This document shows positions 34,356-45,113 of a DNA stretch of 64,000 bases, piece after piece (within the stretch, counting starts at the first letter, position 1; every line of letters starts with the position of its first letter). Both the position numbers and the translations under genes were made by a program. Under the pieces are notes generated by a model that ran no database searches, had not been told where the DNA came from, and saw only the letters and a list, made by a program, of their open reading frames with translations. Source of the stretch: Asterias rubens (Eukaryota > Echinodermata > Asteroidea > Forcipulatida > Asteriidae); the NCBI RefSeq assembly GCF_902459465.1, contig NC_047065.1:18432204-18496203 (forward strand), read 5' to 3'.

Positions 34356-34600
34356 TGGGTGCGTTCGTTTAGCTTCCCCTGGGTCGACCCCAGTCTGCCC
34401 CGGTACGTTCGAATAGCTATGACGGGCTCACCCGGGTCAGCCCCCAGTGCCCTGCTTGTGGAGTGGGTCACTTTGGGGTGACCTGAGGTGCATGCCTTCA
34501 CCACGAAAGGGCGAGTGTGATCGTTCGATTAGCTCTGGTCAGTGGCTCACCCGAGTGAGCACTGCGGGGTCAACCCAGGGAAGCTAAACGAACGCACCCA
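34356..34600. mobile_element. TIR element, 'TGGGTGCGTTCGTTTAGCTTCCC' family
   Basis: TGGGTGCGTTCGTTTAGCTT and AAGCTAAACGAACGCACCCA are perfect inverted ends. The interior pairs too (CCCTGGGTCGACCCCAG with CGGGGTCAACCCAGGG). A shorter relative lies at 35050-35135 and a longer, degraded one at 38660-38882. Confidence 0.88.
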
Positions 34601-34674
34601 GAATCCGCAAGGATAAAGACATGTCCCTGCCGCTAGATCCAGTGATTCAATTGGACACAATGATTGGATAAACT

Positions 34675-34986
34675 CCATCAAGGAATCTTCGATCAAGTTC
34701 CATGCTTCTTCTCATTGAAACCAAGTCTCGACACTCATGGTCTTTTTCTTCAGCTGCGCCACGCATCTGGAACTCTCTACCACTTAATCATAGATCTTGT
34801 TTTTTTCGTACCACAACATTCAAATATGTTCTCAAAACGTATCTTATGTCACAGGTTTTCAAGGACTAATTTTGTTGTGTCTGTTTTTCTTGTTTTGTTT
34901 TGTTTTGTTTTGTTTGTTTTGGTTTTTACTGCGCCTTGAACACCCAGCAGGGTGGATACGTGCGCGTTACAAGTCTTATTATTATT
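34675..34986 (+). mobile_element. 5'-truncated LINE (CR1/L2-type tail) with target-site duplication
   Basis: About 312 bp flanked by ATAAACT at 34668-34674 and 34987-34993. It encodes the reverse-transcriptase C-terminus: SFSSAAPRIWNSLPLNHRS followed by TFKYVLKTYLMSQVFKD and a stop, then a 3' UTR ending in a TTA repeat. The AAPRIWNSLP...FK..LKT pattern is characteristic of CR1/L2-clade LINEs. It is far too short to be active. Confidence 0.8.
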
Positions 34987-35197
34987 ATAAACTTGCAGTG
35001 ACATAGATGCCCAACTGTCAAGTTCGCAATAGAATTTGACTACGCATCTCTGGGTGTGTTCGTTTAGCTTCCATGAGTCTACCCCGCGGTGCTCACTCGG
35101 GTGAGCCTCTGACAAGAGCTATAAACGAACGACCACTCACCGCTCTCGTAGTGACTTGCGCTATCTTACCATCTGATTTTGTTTTCTTGACAAATAG

Positions 35198-38100
35198 GTC
35201 TTCGATGCGGTGCCGGTAACATTTCTTCCTGAATTTAAAAATCCTTGCTGGCGGTCTCAACTCTCTGATAAGGGTGGTACGTCATCTCCCCTCATGTGTC
35301 TACCGTATTTCTTTCTGGCCGGTATGCCAAAGTGTGGTACCACTGACATCTATGCTAAGTTGCATACGCATCCCCAGATTGTTAGACCTGCCGCCAAGGA
35401 GCCACACTATTGGAACAGAAAACGTTTCACTGGAAGTAAGTTTCTAATCAGGTGAAATCGTTTTCAAAACTGACCGTAATCATAACGTAATTCGGGTATA
35501 AAGCACCCTTGGGTAGAGGTCGTAAGACGGTTTCTTGAACAGTTGACTTCACACTTCGACGCCACTCTCTGATGTCGTTGTTCGGGAGCCTCGAAGTGTT
35601 GTGACGTCAGATGTTCAATGTAACAGTAAACAGACTCATTTAGACGGGATTAATATTATAGATTTCCAATCACATCACTTCGGACGGAGCCGTTTCTAAC
35701 AATGTTTTATAATATCAACAGCACCCCATTACTCGTTACCAAGTAAGGTTTTATGCTAATAAATATTTTGAGTAATTACCACTGGTGTCCACTGTCTTTA
35801 AAGCAAATGTAACAAAATAAATACTACAATAACTCATTTAAATAAAATATTATGTTTTATTTAGCGATTGTTTATAATTTCAGTGAGCCTACGTCAATAC
35901 CTTAGACAAATCAACGGAGCAAAGCATTGGAAAGGTTCGGACTCCATGATGATCACGGGTTTGTATACATAATTGTGTGTTTGCTTTGCTCTTCCATCTT
36001 TTACGCCCCCTTGCTCCCAAAACAAACATGTCTAGTTCATGACACTGTGGAATTATGTGTTATTACTTTCCGAAGCCTGAGGTAGTAATACGACCAAAAA
36101 TTACCCACAGGGAAATGTAGGGGGGTCCACAAGAAGTGCATTCTTTACAAGTTAATCTGCCTCTTGGACCAGCTCATCTTTCTGGTGTGAACATATTTGC
36201 CACCTTATCGAGACCATGTCGAGACTGAGAACAAAAGCGAACAGAGAAAACAAAATGTCACATTTAAGGAATTCTGTATACAAGAAGACACAGCAAAGAT
36301 TTATAAAAAAGATGTCTCAACACTGGAAAGTAACAACATAACATGTGTGTGCGATGGTGGGTGTGTGTGTTTGTATTGCCTACCCTCCGAGGACATTTTA
36401 CCAAAATGGACAATAGGTCATCAACAGGTCCTCAATAGGTCCTCAATAGGTCCTCAATAGGTCCTCAATAGGTCCTCAGTTCTTTGTTTTCAGGTGTCCT
36501 CACTAGAGTACTAAGAGTCTCCGGTTGGGGAGAGGTCCACAGTTGGAAAACTCCCAATTAAACCTGAAAAACTTCATGACTTCTGAACATTGGCACGTTC
36601 TCTTTTTAGGAGACTCTTCGGTTTCGACGTTCTGGGCCAATACAAAGGGATTCTCTGACACGAAAGTTGGTCCTTCACATACCACTGCAGAAGTTATTCA
36701 CGCAGTCTTGCCAAACTCTAAGATAATTGTCACATTTCGAGATCCTGTTCAAAGGTGGGTGTAGGATTCAATTGGAAACTTAATATCATCCATATTTAAT
36801 GGTGTTTGAATATTTGCACGGTGTGAAGAATAGGAGTATTATAATTAAAAATATGAATAGTAGATTTGCGGGTACAACCATGTGTAAACATCTCTTTTGA
36901 AGGAGTGTTGGGTCTGAAAAAGAGCCGGTTTGGGTCTCGACGTTTCGAACAGTATACTCTGCTTGTCTTCAGAAAAAATGCTGGACTACTGGTGGTGGTG
37001 GAGCTTATGTATAGGGATGCACATTTGGGCGGGAAGGATCCAAGCTGTCTTTGTCCGATGAAGCGAGTCTTGGCCCAAGACGATAGTGCTCGATGTTGGA
37101 TAGTGTACTACGCTCAGCTGTAAATCGCTAAAGCGCGCCCTCTTAAAGTCACCTAAAGTGGTATTTTGTCAAAATAAAACTGTTGCCACTAAAATATGTG
37201 TTTTGATGAGTGGACTATGAATAAACAATTAACTAAGGTTTAAAAAAAATTAGTTTCCATGTTATTTACAAATTTGAAAAAAAGCCCGACCCGAGAGGGC
37301 GCTGTTAGTGATGTCAATCGAGGCGTGATGAATCGCATGCAGTGCCAACACAAGATAGTGACGCTTGGCGCAAGCTAAAAGCATGCCTGATTTTGTTAAC
37401 GTTAGGCAAATGCTCCTTTAGGTTCGTCACGTCTTTCAGGTACCTTCTTCGATTCCCCACTAGCAGGAAAAATTGTTGGGATGGCGTCAGGTTTTTGAAA
37501 AGAACTTTTCTCTTCATGTCAAAATGTGTAGTGTATTCCGGATTCTCGAAGCACGACGGCTCGAAGTGTTTGCTACACCGCGCTGGAAAAGACGTCGGAC
37601 GGGACCACTTTGCAAATTGACCTCATCGTTAGTTGTTTTGCTGCATCCAGCAGCAAAAACTGGTCGACATTGCCGGAAAAATGCAAGAAAACTATTTTTG
37701 TCGAAACGTGCAAACTCACGACTATTGAATGTACTTGCACGTTTATGTCCGATCGAGGCAAAGTCTGCTTCGATTGACGTCACAAAAGGGGTAGGCGGAG
37801 TCACCCCCACACAACTTGATTTATCTTTTTAAACATACAAATCGTTAAAAACGATTACTCAAAAAATTATTTTATTGTTCAGAAACATATACGCTAATGT
37901 TTGAAGAACAACAAATAATATTTCCAGGTGACTTTAAGGGCCCGGGAAATTTTTATTTTAGTGATGCAATCTTGGGCCAATTTTGAGGGGGGACATTTTA
38001 TATAGTGTCCCCCACCCTTCAAAAAGTTGTGTAATCCTTTGCCCCCCAAGATTAGTGCTCATGGCGGGACACAAGCTTTGGTTATACACAGTGCAAACTT

Positions 38101-41100
38101 GGGCTTCATGATATAGGTGGTCAAAAAGATGGGGGGGGGGACATTATTGATATTGTGTCCCCACCCTCCAAAAGATGGGGGACACATGGCCCCCCTGCCC
38201 CCCCCCCCCCCCAGATTGACGCCCATGTCTTTAGCTAAACCATCCCAGCATACATCTCATTCAAGCCTCCGTTACCAGTACTGTGGTTACTGGCTACATG
38301 CTGGCGCGTTACATGTGGGTGTTCATAGGGACCTTGCATTAGAAAGGGACTTGAATCAAGTCAAAGATGGGCTATGAAGCTAGGCGGGAAGTGGTATCAT
38401 TGGCTTCTGCGGCCAACAATTGTTAAGACTAAAGAATGCACGAGGTCGGTGGTTAATGTTCCGAAGATTCGTTGTGTTATGTATAGACGATGTGACCTCT
38501 GACGTCACACGAAAACCATCGCATGATTCGGGCGTATACCGCCGGGCAAAACCTTTATGCAATCTTACCATGACTACGTGTCTTTTTGCCCGGCGAAACA
38601 TGACTTACAGTAGTTTTTTTTAACAGAGGGCGGTTGGGATGTAAACATCGGTCACATGGTGGTTCGTTTAGCTTTCCTAGGTCTACGCCGCGGTGCTCAC
38701 TCGGGTGAGCCCCTGACAAGAACTAATCGAACGATCACACTCGCCCTTAGTGGTGACGGCATGCACCTCGGGTCACCCCAAAGTGACCCACTCCACTAGC
38801 AGGGCACTGGGGGATGACCGTGGTGAGCCCCGGCAAAGCTATTCGAACGTACCGGGGCAGACCGGGGTCGACCCAGAATGCTAAGGCCATCAATTGCAGC
38901 TGGTTGGGATTATTTTCCGTGTACTCCATAGACTTGATTTCAAGTCTGAGATTGCGGTAATTCCTCTGCATCAGCCACGCAACCCCCCCCCCCCCCCCAC
39001 AGATTAGCTATCAGGCGCACCAATCGTAAACGCTAAACGGAGGTTTATCTAACTAGAGGACGCTGTTTCAGGCAATAATGTATTGGTTTATCGGGTTTAT
39101 CGGGTAGACTCGCAGACTTGGAAACAAGTTTCGTAAGGTTTTACGTGACAACCTTATCGCTCACAAAATCGTAAGTGTTTCTAAAATAATAAACAATATC
39201 ACAAAAAACAAAAAACTTAGTTTGTATTTTCTTATTTCATTCTTGTTGAAGGTGGTACTCGGAATTCCGATATATGGGAAGGCCTAACAATGATCCCAAG
39301 GGGCCGTCAGTGTTCCACAGACAAGTCGTGCAGCAGATTAATCAGTTTAAGTCATGCCAAGCAACACAAGACAACAGGACGTGTGCATATCGTGGGGATA
39401 CAGGGGTAAAGTTTCCCAATTATACGGTTACATGGTGTTACTGCAAACCAAATAGATATTGTTACCTCACCATGCAATGCCTCAAATCCTGTATAATTAA
39501 ACGGTTGTACATGTTTTAGATAAATACCAAAGAGTGCAGGTGAGCATAACAACCACATTTCTGGCCTTGGCACTCATAAACGGACACCCAACGTCAACAA
39601 AAAAGAAGGAGAAAAAGGGGAGGGGTCATATACAAGGCTCTTTCACTGCGTGCTTACTTCCACTCCTCACGTCCCCTACCAAATGCTTACTTCCACAAGC
39701 CCCTACCACAGCATGCTTACTTCGACAAGGCCCCTACCACAACATGCTTACTTCCACAAGGCCCCTCCCACAGCATGCTTACTTCCACAAGGCACCTACC
39801 ACAGCATGCTTACTTCCACATGGCCCCTACCACAGCATGCTTACTTCCACAAGGCCCCTACCACAGCATGCTTACTCCCACAAGGCCCCTACCACAGCAT
39901 GCTTACTTCCACAAGGCCCCTACCACACAGCATGCTTACTTCCACAAGGCCCCTACCACAGCATGCTTACTTCCACAAGGCCCCTACCACAGCATCCTTA
40001 CTTCCACAAGGCACCTACCACAGCGGGCTTACTTCCACAAGGCCCCTATAGCATGCTTAGTTCCACAAGGCCCCTACCACAGCATGTTTACGTCCACAAG
40101 GCCCCTACCACAGCATGCTTACTGCCACAAGGCCCCTACCACAGCATGCTTACTCCCACAAGGCCCCTACAACAGCATGTTTACTTCCACAAGGCCACTA
40201 CCACAGCATGCTTACTTCCACAAGCCCCTACCACAGCATGCTTACTTCCACCAGGCCCCTCCCACAGCATGCTTACTTCCACAAGGCACCTACCATAGCA
40301 TGCTTACTTCCACCAGGCCCCTACCACAGCATGCTTACTTCCACAAGGCCCCTACCACAACATGCTTACTTCCACAAGGCCCCTGTCATGGCATGCTTAC
40401 TTCCACAAGGCCCCTACCACAGCATGCTTACTTCCACAAGGCCCCTACCACAGCATGCTTACTTCCACAAGGCCCCTGTCATGGCATGCTTACTTCCACA
40501 AGGCCCCTACCACAGCATGCTTACTTGCACAAGGCCCCTACCACAACATGCTTACTTCCACAAGGCCCCTACCACAGCATGCTTACTTCCACAAGGCCCC
40601 TACCACAGCATGCTTACTTCCACAAGGCCCCTTCCACATCATGCTTACTTCCACAAGGCCCCTACCACAACATGCTTACTTCCACAAGGCACCTACCACA
40701 GCATGCTTACTTCCACAAGGCCCCTTCCACAGCATGCTTACTTCCACAAGGCCCCTACCACAACATGCTTACTTCCACAAGGCACCTACCACAGCATGCT
40801 TACTTCCACAAGGCCCCTATACCACAACATGCTTACTTCCACAAGGCACCTACCACAGCATGCTTACTTCCACAAGGCCCCTGCCATGGCATGCTTACTT
40901 CCACAAGGCACCTACCACCGCATGCTTACTTCCACAAGGCCCCTACCACAGCGTGCTTACTTCCACAAGGCCCCTACCACAACATGCTTACTTCCACAAG
41001 GCCCCTACCACAACATGCTTACTTCCACAAGGCACCTACCACAGCATGCTTACTTCCACAAGGCCCCTATACCACAACATGCTTACTTCCACAAGGCACC

Positions 41101-43149
41101 TACCACAGCATGCTTACTTCCACAAGGCCCCTATACCACAACATGCTTACTTCCACAAGGCACCTACCACAGCATGCTTACTTCCACAAGGCCCCTGCCA
41201 TGGCATGCTTACTTCCACAAGGCACCTACCACCGCATGCTTACTTCCACAAGGCCCCTACCACAGCGTGCTTACTTCCACAAGGCACCTACCACACAGCA
41301 TGCGTACTTCCACAAGGCGATGCCTTGGGGTTAAACTAAGTTTTCTGTCCCTTCTAACCATTTTTGTTTTGGTGTTAATATTTTTTATCGAAGAAATCCC
41401 CAAAAGGATGTTACTCAATCTTCCTCCGTGATTGGCAGAAACTTTTCCCACGTGATCAGATTACGGTCATCCGATTAGAGGACTGGTATACCAACTGCAC
41501 ACAGATTCTGCCTCAACTGTTTGAGTTTCTGCAATTGAGTAAGTCACAATGTTTAATAAAAAGAAAAACCATAAGCGATGTGGAAGTACATAAATAAAAA
41601 CTATTTAATTCAATGGGAGACGTTGAGTCGTTTCACATGGCTGATCATTGTGATAATGACGCAGTTGCGATTTTCTGTAGTAGGTTTCGATCACGTTTAT
41701 TAAAATTCAGGACCCTTTGCTATTTCATTATTCAAAACTGGAACAGCTTTTACACGAGTGGGTTCTGATGTTTTGTTCATGGATGCGAAAAAGTTGTTTA
41801 CAAAACTCTCCTGTGAAATGGTATTTTTGTAACGCTTGTTGGTAGCATGCAGGTATGGGGTTGGGGTGGGGGTTGGGGTGCGCAGAGCTGCAGCTACAGA
41901 GTACCTGTTATAGATACGACACCGACACCGCTGGATACAATGGATAGATGGCTAGAATGGGTCCATTTTATCACAGTGTTGGACGATGGGCTATGTATGG
42001 TGGCCCTGAAGGGACATCGCACATCGCAAATATCTTTGCAATTATCTGCGATGTCGCTAGTATCTTTGCAAATATCTTTGCAGATATTTGCGATGTCGCA
42101 AATATCTTTGCAAATATCTTTGCAGATATTTGCGATGTCGCAAATATCTTTGCAAATATCTTTGCAAATATTTGTGATGTCGTCGCAAATATCTTTGCAA
42201 ATATTTGTGATGTCGCAAATATTATTGCATACTTGATCGCATACTTCGTCGCATAGTTTGCATATTTGTGTCCGATATTTTTTCAAGAGCCTATAGAAGG
42301 TTGTTTGGGTTCCAGCCTTCATTCCATTACTATGTACACAGCGAGTTGTACTATTTGCGACATCGCAAATATTTGCAAAGATATTTGCAAAGATATTTGC
42401 GACATCGCAAATATTTGCAAAGATATTTGCAAAGATAGTTGCGACATCGTAAATATTTGCAAAGATATTTGCGATGTGCGATATGTCCCTTCAGGGCCAC
42501 CATAGTTATGTCTCATCCTGATGCACTGATGCTAATAAGACATTGGGAAATGATGTAAACGATGTGAGTATAAATGTGATGTCAAGCCAAAACAAGAAAC
42601 ACCCACAAAGCAATCAAAAATAAACATTGACACTGATCAAAATAGCACTGTAAAACTGTGGTGTTATAATTGACATAATAAGTGTTGTCACATAAAACCA
42701 TGTTAAGTTTAAACCAGCATTAATTGTTTGAAATAACCAGTTTTGGCAGTTTATTTATTTATTTTTTGTTTTCCAAGTCAAAATTTGTTGTTTCATTAAT
42801 GGTGGTTTACTTAAAATTTCAATGTAAAGTTTATCATCTAAATTTGGATGGAAACCTTTTAGTTAAGCATTTTAACTAAAAGATCAATACAAATGATGTA
42901 ATTTTGAAACCTTTTGTAATTTTGTAAAGTTTGCAATCACAGTAGAACGTATACCTTTTTGTTGATTTCCATGCAGGGAAACTTGATAGTTCTGCCATTG
43001 AACAGGCTTGCCGCAAGACTCCGTCAAACGTCAACAAGAGAAAGTACAAACCAATGCTACCAGAAACCGTACAGTTATTAAAGGAGTTTTATCGACCTTT
43101 TAATGTAGAACTTGCTTTGATGCTTAATGATGAGAAATACCTATGGTAG
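35198..43149 (+). CDS. CHST15-like carbohydrate sulfotransferase, C-terminal six exons
   Basis: Six exons, 35198-35435, 35884-35958, 36610-36754, 39252-39405, 41394-41538 and 42977-43149 (TAG), keep one frame and give 309 residues. The family transfers sulfate from PAPS to GalNAc-4-sulfate of chondroitin/dermatan chains in the Golgi. The 5'-phosphosulfate loop reads YFFLAGMPKCGTTDIY and is followed by KEPHYWNRKRF. The 3'-phosphate site is KIIVTFRDPVQRWYSEFRY. Then come the conserved Cys pair (FKSCQATQDNRTCAY), GCYSIFLRDWQKLFPRDQI, RLEDW and the closing FYRPFNVELALML. All match human CHST15 in order, with a shorter segment before the 3'-phosphate site. The N-terminal anchor and stem exons were not found. 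The junction 39405/41394 is the weakest; it is chosen because phase 0 to phase 0 keeps the frame. That intron is mostly a minisatellite, and intron 5 holds a foldback element. Start lies upstream of 35198. Confidence 0.88.
35680..35802 (+). mobile_element. MITE 3' fragment in sulfotransferase intron 1
   Basis: GGAGCCGTTTCTAACAATGT through AATTACCACTGGTGTCCACT and GTCTTTAAAG, the right third of the GGCAGTGGACACT family, about 80 bp before the next exon. Confidence 0.75.
36415..36480. repeat. 11-bp tandem repeat
   Basis: AGGTCCTCAAT is repeated about five times, ending 130 bp before the exon at 36610, in sulfotransferase intron 2. Confidence 0.9.
36862..36975 (-). mobile_element. Penelope-like repeat fragment with hammerhead-like motif
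   Basis: GATTTGCGGGTACAACCATG, then GGGTCTCGACGTTTCGAACA and GTATACTCTGCTTGTCTTCA. It matches 11731-11840 and 56722-56830 in the same order. Lies in sulfotransferase intron 3. Confidence 0.45.
37141..37940. mobile_element. ~800-bp inverted-repeat element carrying a THAP remnant
   Basis: Left end TCTTAAAGTCACCTAAAGTG and right end CCAGGTGACTTTAAGGG are imperfect inverted repeats. A decayed THAP domain lies inside on the minus strand. It occupies much of sulfotransferase intron 3 (36755-39251). Confidence 0.6.
37465..37690 (-). pseudogene. THAP zinc-finger remnant (P-element-like transposon)
   Basis: Minus-strand translation gives FAAGCSKTTNDEVNLQ and, after a frame change and an apparent internal deletion, CSKHFEPSCFE followed by HFDMKRKVLFKNLTPSQQFF. 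This follows the THAP layout: C..C start, then C..HF, then a K-rich LK..A/TP end. The first Cys is replaced by Phe and the central helix (with its Trp) is missing or frameshifted. THAP domains are the DNA-binding part of P-type transposases and of domesticated genes; here it is broken. Confidence 0.6.
38660..38882. mobile_element. Degraded TIR element, 'GTTCGTTTAGC' family
   Basis: GGTTCGTTTAGCTTTCCTAG at the left, and GTGACCCACTCCACTAGCAG, GTACCGGGGCAGACCGGGGT to the right, are the inverse of the interior of 34356-34600. Poly-C runs follow at about 38983. Confidence 0.7.
39651..41319 (+). repeat. 30-bp minisatellite, ~55 units, in a sulfotransferase intron
   Basis: The consensus unit is CCTACCACAGCATGCTTACT + TCCACAAGGC (30 bp), present about 55 times with variants (GGCACC for GGCCCC, CTGTCATGG, CTATACCACAAC). 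No stop codon occurs in any forward frame, so long open frames appear in all three; they are artefacts of the 30-bp period. Small 2-bp indels shift the frame between blocks. Higher-order structure is visible: the block starting CTATACCACAACATG at 40817 recurs at 41131. The array fills most of the intron 39406-41393. Confidence 0.95.
41995..42506. mobile_element. Inverted-repeat element with internal GCAAATATCTTT arrays
   Basis: Left end ATGGTGGCCCTGAAGGGACA and right end TGTCCCTTCAGGGCCACCAT are perfectly inverted. Each arm runs into a tandem array: GCAAATATCTTTGCAAATAT / GCGATGTC units on the left, the complement on the right. The single-copy centre is at about 42240-42350. It lies in sulfotransferase intron 5. 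Confidence 0.9.
42507..42976. other. Rest of sulfotransferase intron 5
   Basis: AT-rich intronic sequence with no recognisable element; it leads into the acceptor at 42975-42976. Confidence 0.5.
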
Positions 43150-44004
43150 GATTAACCGGAAATAACTTTGTCAATTGATAAAAAAACAAAAGTGCTCTGA
43201 CACTTTGTATATTTCCCCTCCTTGGTGATTTTACTCGAGCATACGTTCGTTAACTTCTGACACACTAACATCCCTGTCAGCGAGCGACTGCTGGCACACA
43301 AGTGGATCCGGAGGAATTCCTCAAGAGATGTGTAACAGCAGGCAAATGAGTATGAGTAGGATTTGAAACTTTGCATGGTGGAAATACGATATGGAAAGGT
43401 TGCGGTAACACCATGTAATGACTATCTCTTGATGAGTTGGGGTGGTTCTGAAAAGAACCGTTGGTTTCAACTAAATGAACATGCAAATGAGTAAGTTTGG
43501 ACAGCTTCTCTTTACATGAATCAAAGATTATTTCAACTTCCAACAGGGTATACATTTTCAAGGGGGCAAATTATGAGTATTATGGTTTATTTACATTATT
43601 ATACAACTAGGTGTGACTTAAGCCCTTTTCACACTACAGGTATTTCCCGGGAAAATCCCGGTAACTTTTGGTCGATCTGTTCACACTACACAAACATTCC
43701 CGGGAAATAGCTTATTCCCGGGAAATAATTAACCCTGCTCAGGGGTAGGTGTAAACGAGTTTCCAGGGGAAAAACGTTGTTCCCGGGAGAAGCAGCTAGT
43801 GAGAACGAAAGCGGGTTTAACTTACCCTACATTTTGCTTCCACTGTGTTGAGACGTCCTTCATCACAGACGTCAAAAATAGCGCGCCAAATAATTCGCGC
43901 GGTAACAATAGCCCTTAAGTGCGGTGATGAACCACCAGGGTTCACAGTAAACGGCTGTCGTAGCGAGGATAATGGATGGCGCAGTGTTGATTGGGTTGGT
44001 CCTT

Positions 44005-44400
44005 AAAGACACTGGACACTAATGGTAGTTGTCAAAAATCAGTCTTCTCACTTTGTGGATCTCAACATACGCATAAAATAACAAACCTGTGAAAATTTGA
44101 ACTCATTGGCCGTCGAATTTGATGGATAATAACGGAAGAAGAAAAAATATCCTTGCCACACGAAGTTGTGTGCGTTTTGGATGCTTGATTTCGAGACCTC
44201 AAACTCTTCTCAAACTTGAAGGTCTAAAAAATCAAATTTGTGTAAAATTACTTCTTTCTCGAAAACTATGGCACTACAGAGGGAGCCGTTTCTCACAATG
44301 TTTTACACTATCAACCTCTCCCCATTACTCGTTACCAAGTGAGGCTTTTTGCTGATAATTATTTTGAGTAATAACCAATATAGTGTCCACTGCCTTTAAA
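44005..44400 (+). mobile_element. MITE, full-length copy
   Basis: TTAAAGACACTGGACACTAA to ATAGTGTCCACTGCCTTTAA, with the family interior. It lies about 0.7 kb upstream of the first C-type lectin. Confidence 0.85.
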
Positions 44401-44970
44401 AGAGAAAAGGGCACTTAATGCAACTTCAGTCTTTTAAAAAATATTTCCCACGTTATTGTTATTTTATTTTGTTTGTATGTTTAACCAGTCGCTTATAAAA
44501 ACACTGGTTTAATGAAGTTATTAAGCGTATGACAAAAGCCGAAGTTGACACAATGCAAATTCATTAAAACCTGCATTCACTTGTCAAACCTTAGGTATGA
44601 TTTATTTGTAATATTAAGAATAGTAAAGAGCACCTGTTCTATCATTTGAAACATTATAAAACAACTTCAGTCTTTGAAAAACTGTTTTCCCCATGATAAA
44701 TTGTCTAGTATATTTGACCAGTCAGTTATAAAAACACTGATTTAATGAAGTTATGAAGCGTATAACAAAAAGCCAAAGTTGACACAATTGAAATTCAATC
44801 TTGGCTATGATTAATTTACAATAACATTGGGAAGAGAAAAGAGCACCTGTTTTTGTACATCATTTGAACAATTATATGTCTTTTAAAACTTTTGTGTAAT
44901 GAAGTTATTAAGCGTATAACAAAAGGTGAAATGGACACAATAGAAGTTCATTAAAACATTCATTAATTAC

Positions 44971-45020
44971 AGTTGTCGCCTCAGGGACTGGGACAGTTAT
45001 CGAAATGCTTTATAAGTCGC
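44971..45020 (+). promoter_or_regulatory. TATA-type promoter of C-type lectin 1
   Basis: AATGCTTTATAAGTCGCAGT has a TATA-like element at about 45009-45016, roughly 100 bp before the ATG, preceded by GTTGTCGCCTCAGGGAC. The same blocks occur at the same spacing before lectin 2 (AATGCTTTAAAAGACTTAGT), so the element is conserved between paralogs. Confidence 0.6.
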
Positions 45021-45113
45021 AGTTTGTTCCCAGGAAACAGACACGTTCGTGTAAAGCAGAGATATCCACTCGTTCCGTTGCTGCATAGAGTTTGAATTCT
45101 GTTTTATTCTGCG

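Larger units (their letters stand above)
34086..35055. repeat. Diverged direct duplication flanking an inverted-repeat element
   Basis: CCGCAAGGATAAAGACAGGT ... TCCAGTGATTCCATTTGATA ... AGTGACATAGATGCCCAAAT (34086-34220) recurs at 34602-35050 with the same order. The second copy is split by a LINE insertion (34675-34986). A TIR element (34356-34600) separates the copies. Confidence 0.75.

Noticed and set aside
39512-39533. A micro-exon ATAAATACCAAAGAGTGCAG with acceptor and donor consensus
   Set aside because: Its phases do not fit the neighbouring sulfotransferase exons, whereas direct splicing 39405 to 41394 keeps the frame.
39534-41431. Long open frames of up to 519 codons encoding HAYFHKAP/LTSTRPLP repeats
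   Set aside because: All three forward frames are open because the 30-bp unit has no stops. There are unit indels between blocks and no codon preference, and flanking sulfotransferase exons splice across it.
41894-42516. Open frames with IANICKDICKDICD-type repeats on both strands
   Set aside because: They translate the tandem GCAAATATCTTT arrays of an inverted-repeat element in an intron.
43618-43918. Possible piggyBac-type element (TTAA at both ends, CCC nearby)
   Set aside because: The two ends are not inverted copies of each other (TTAAGCCC versus TTAAGGGC read inward), so the boundaries are not supported.
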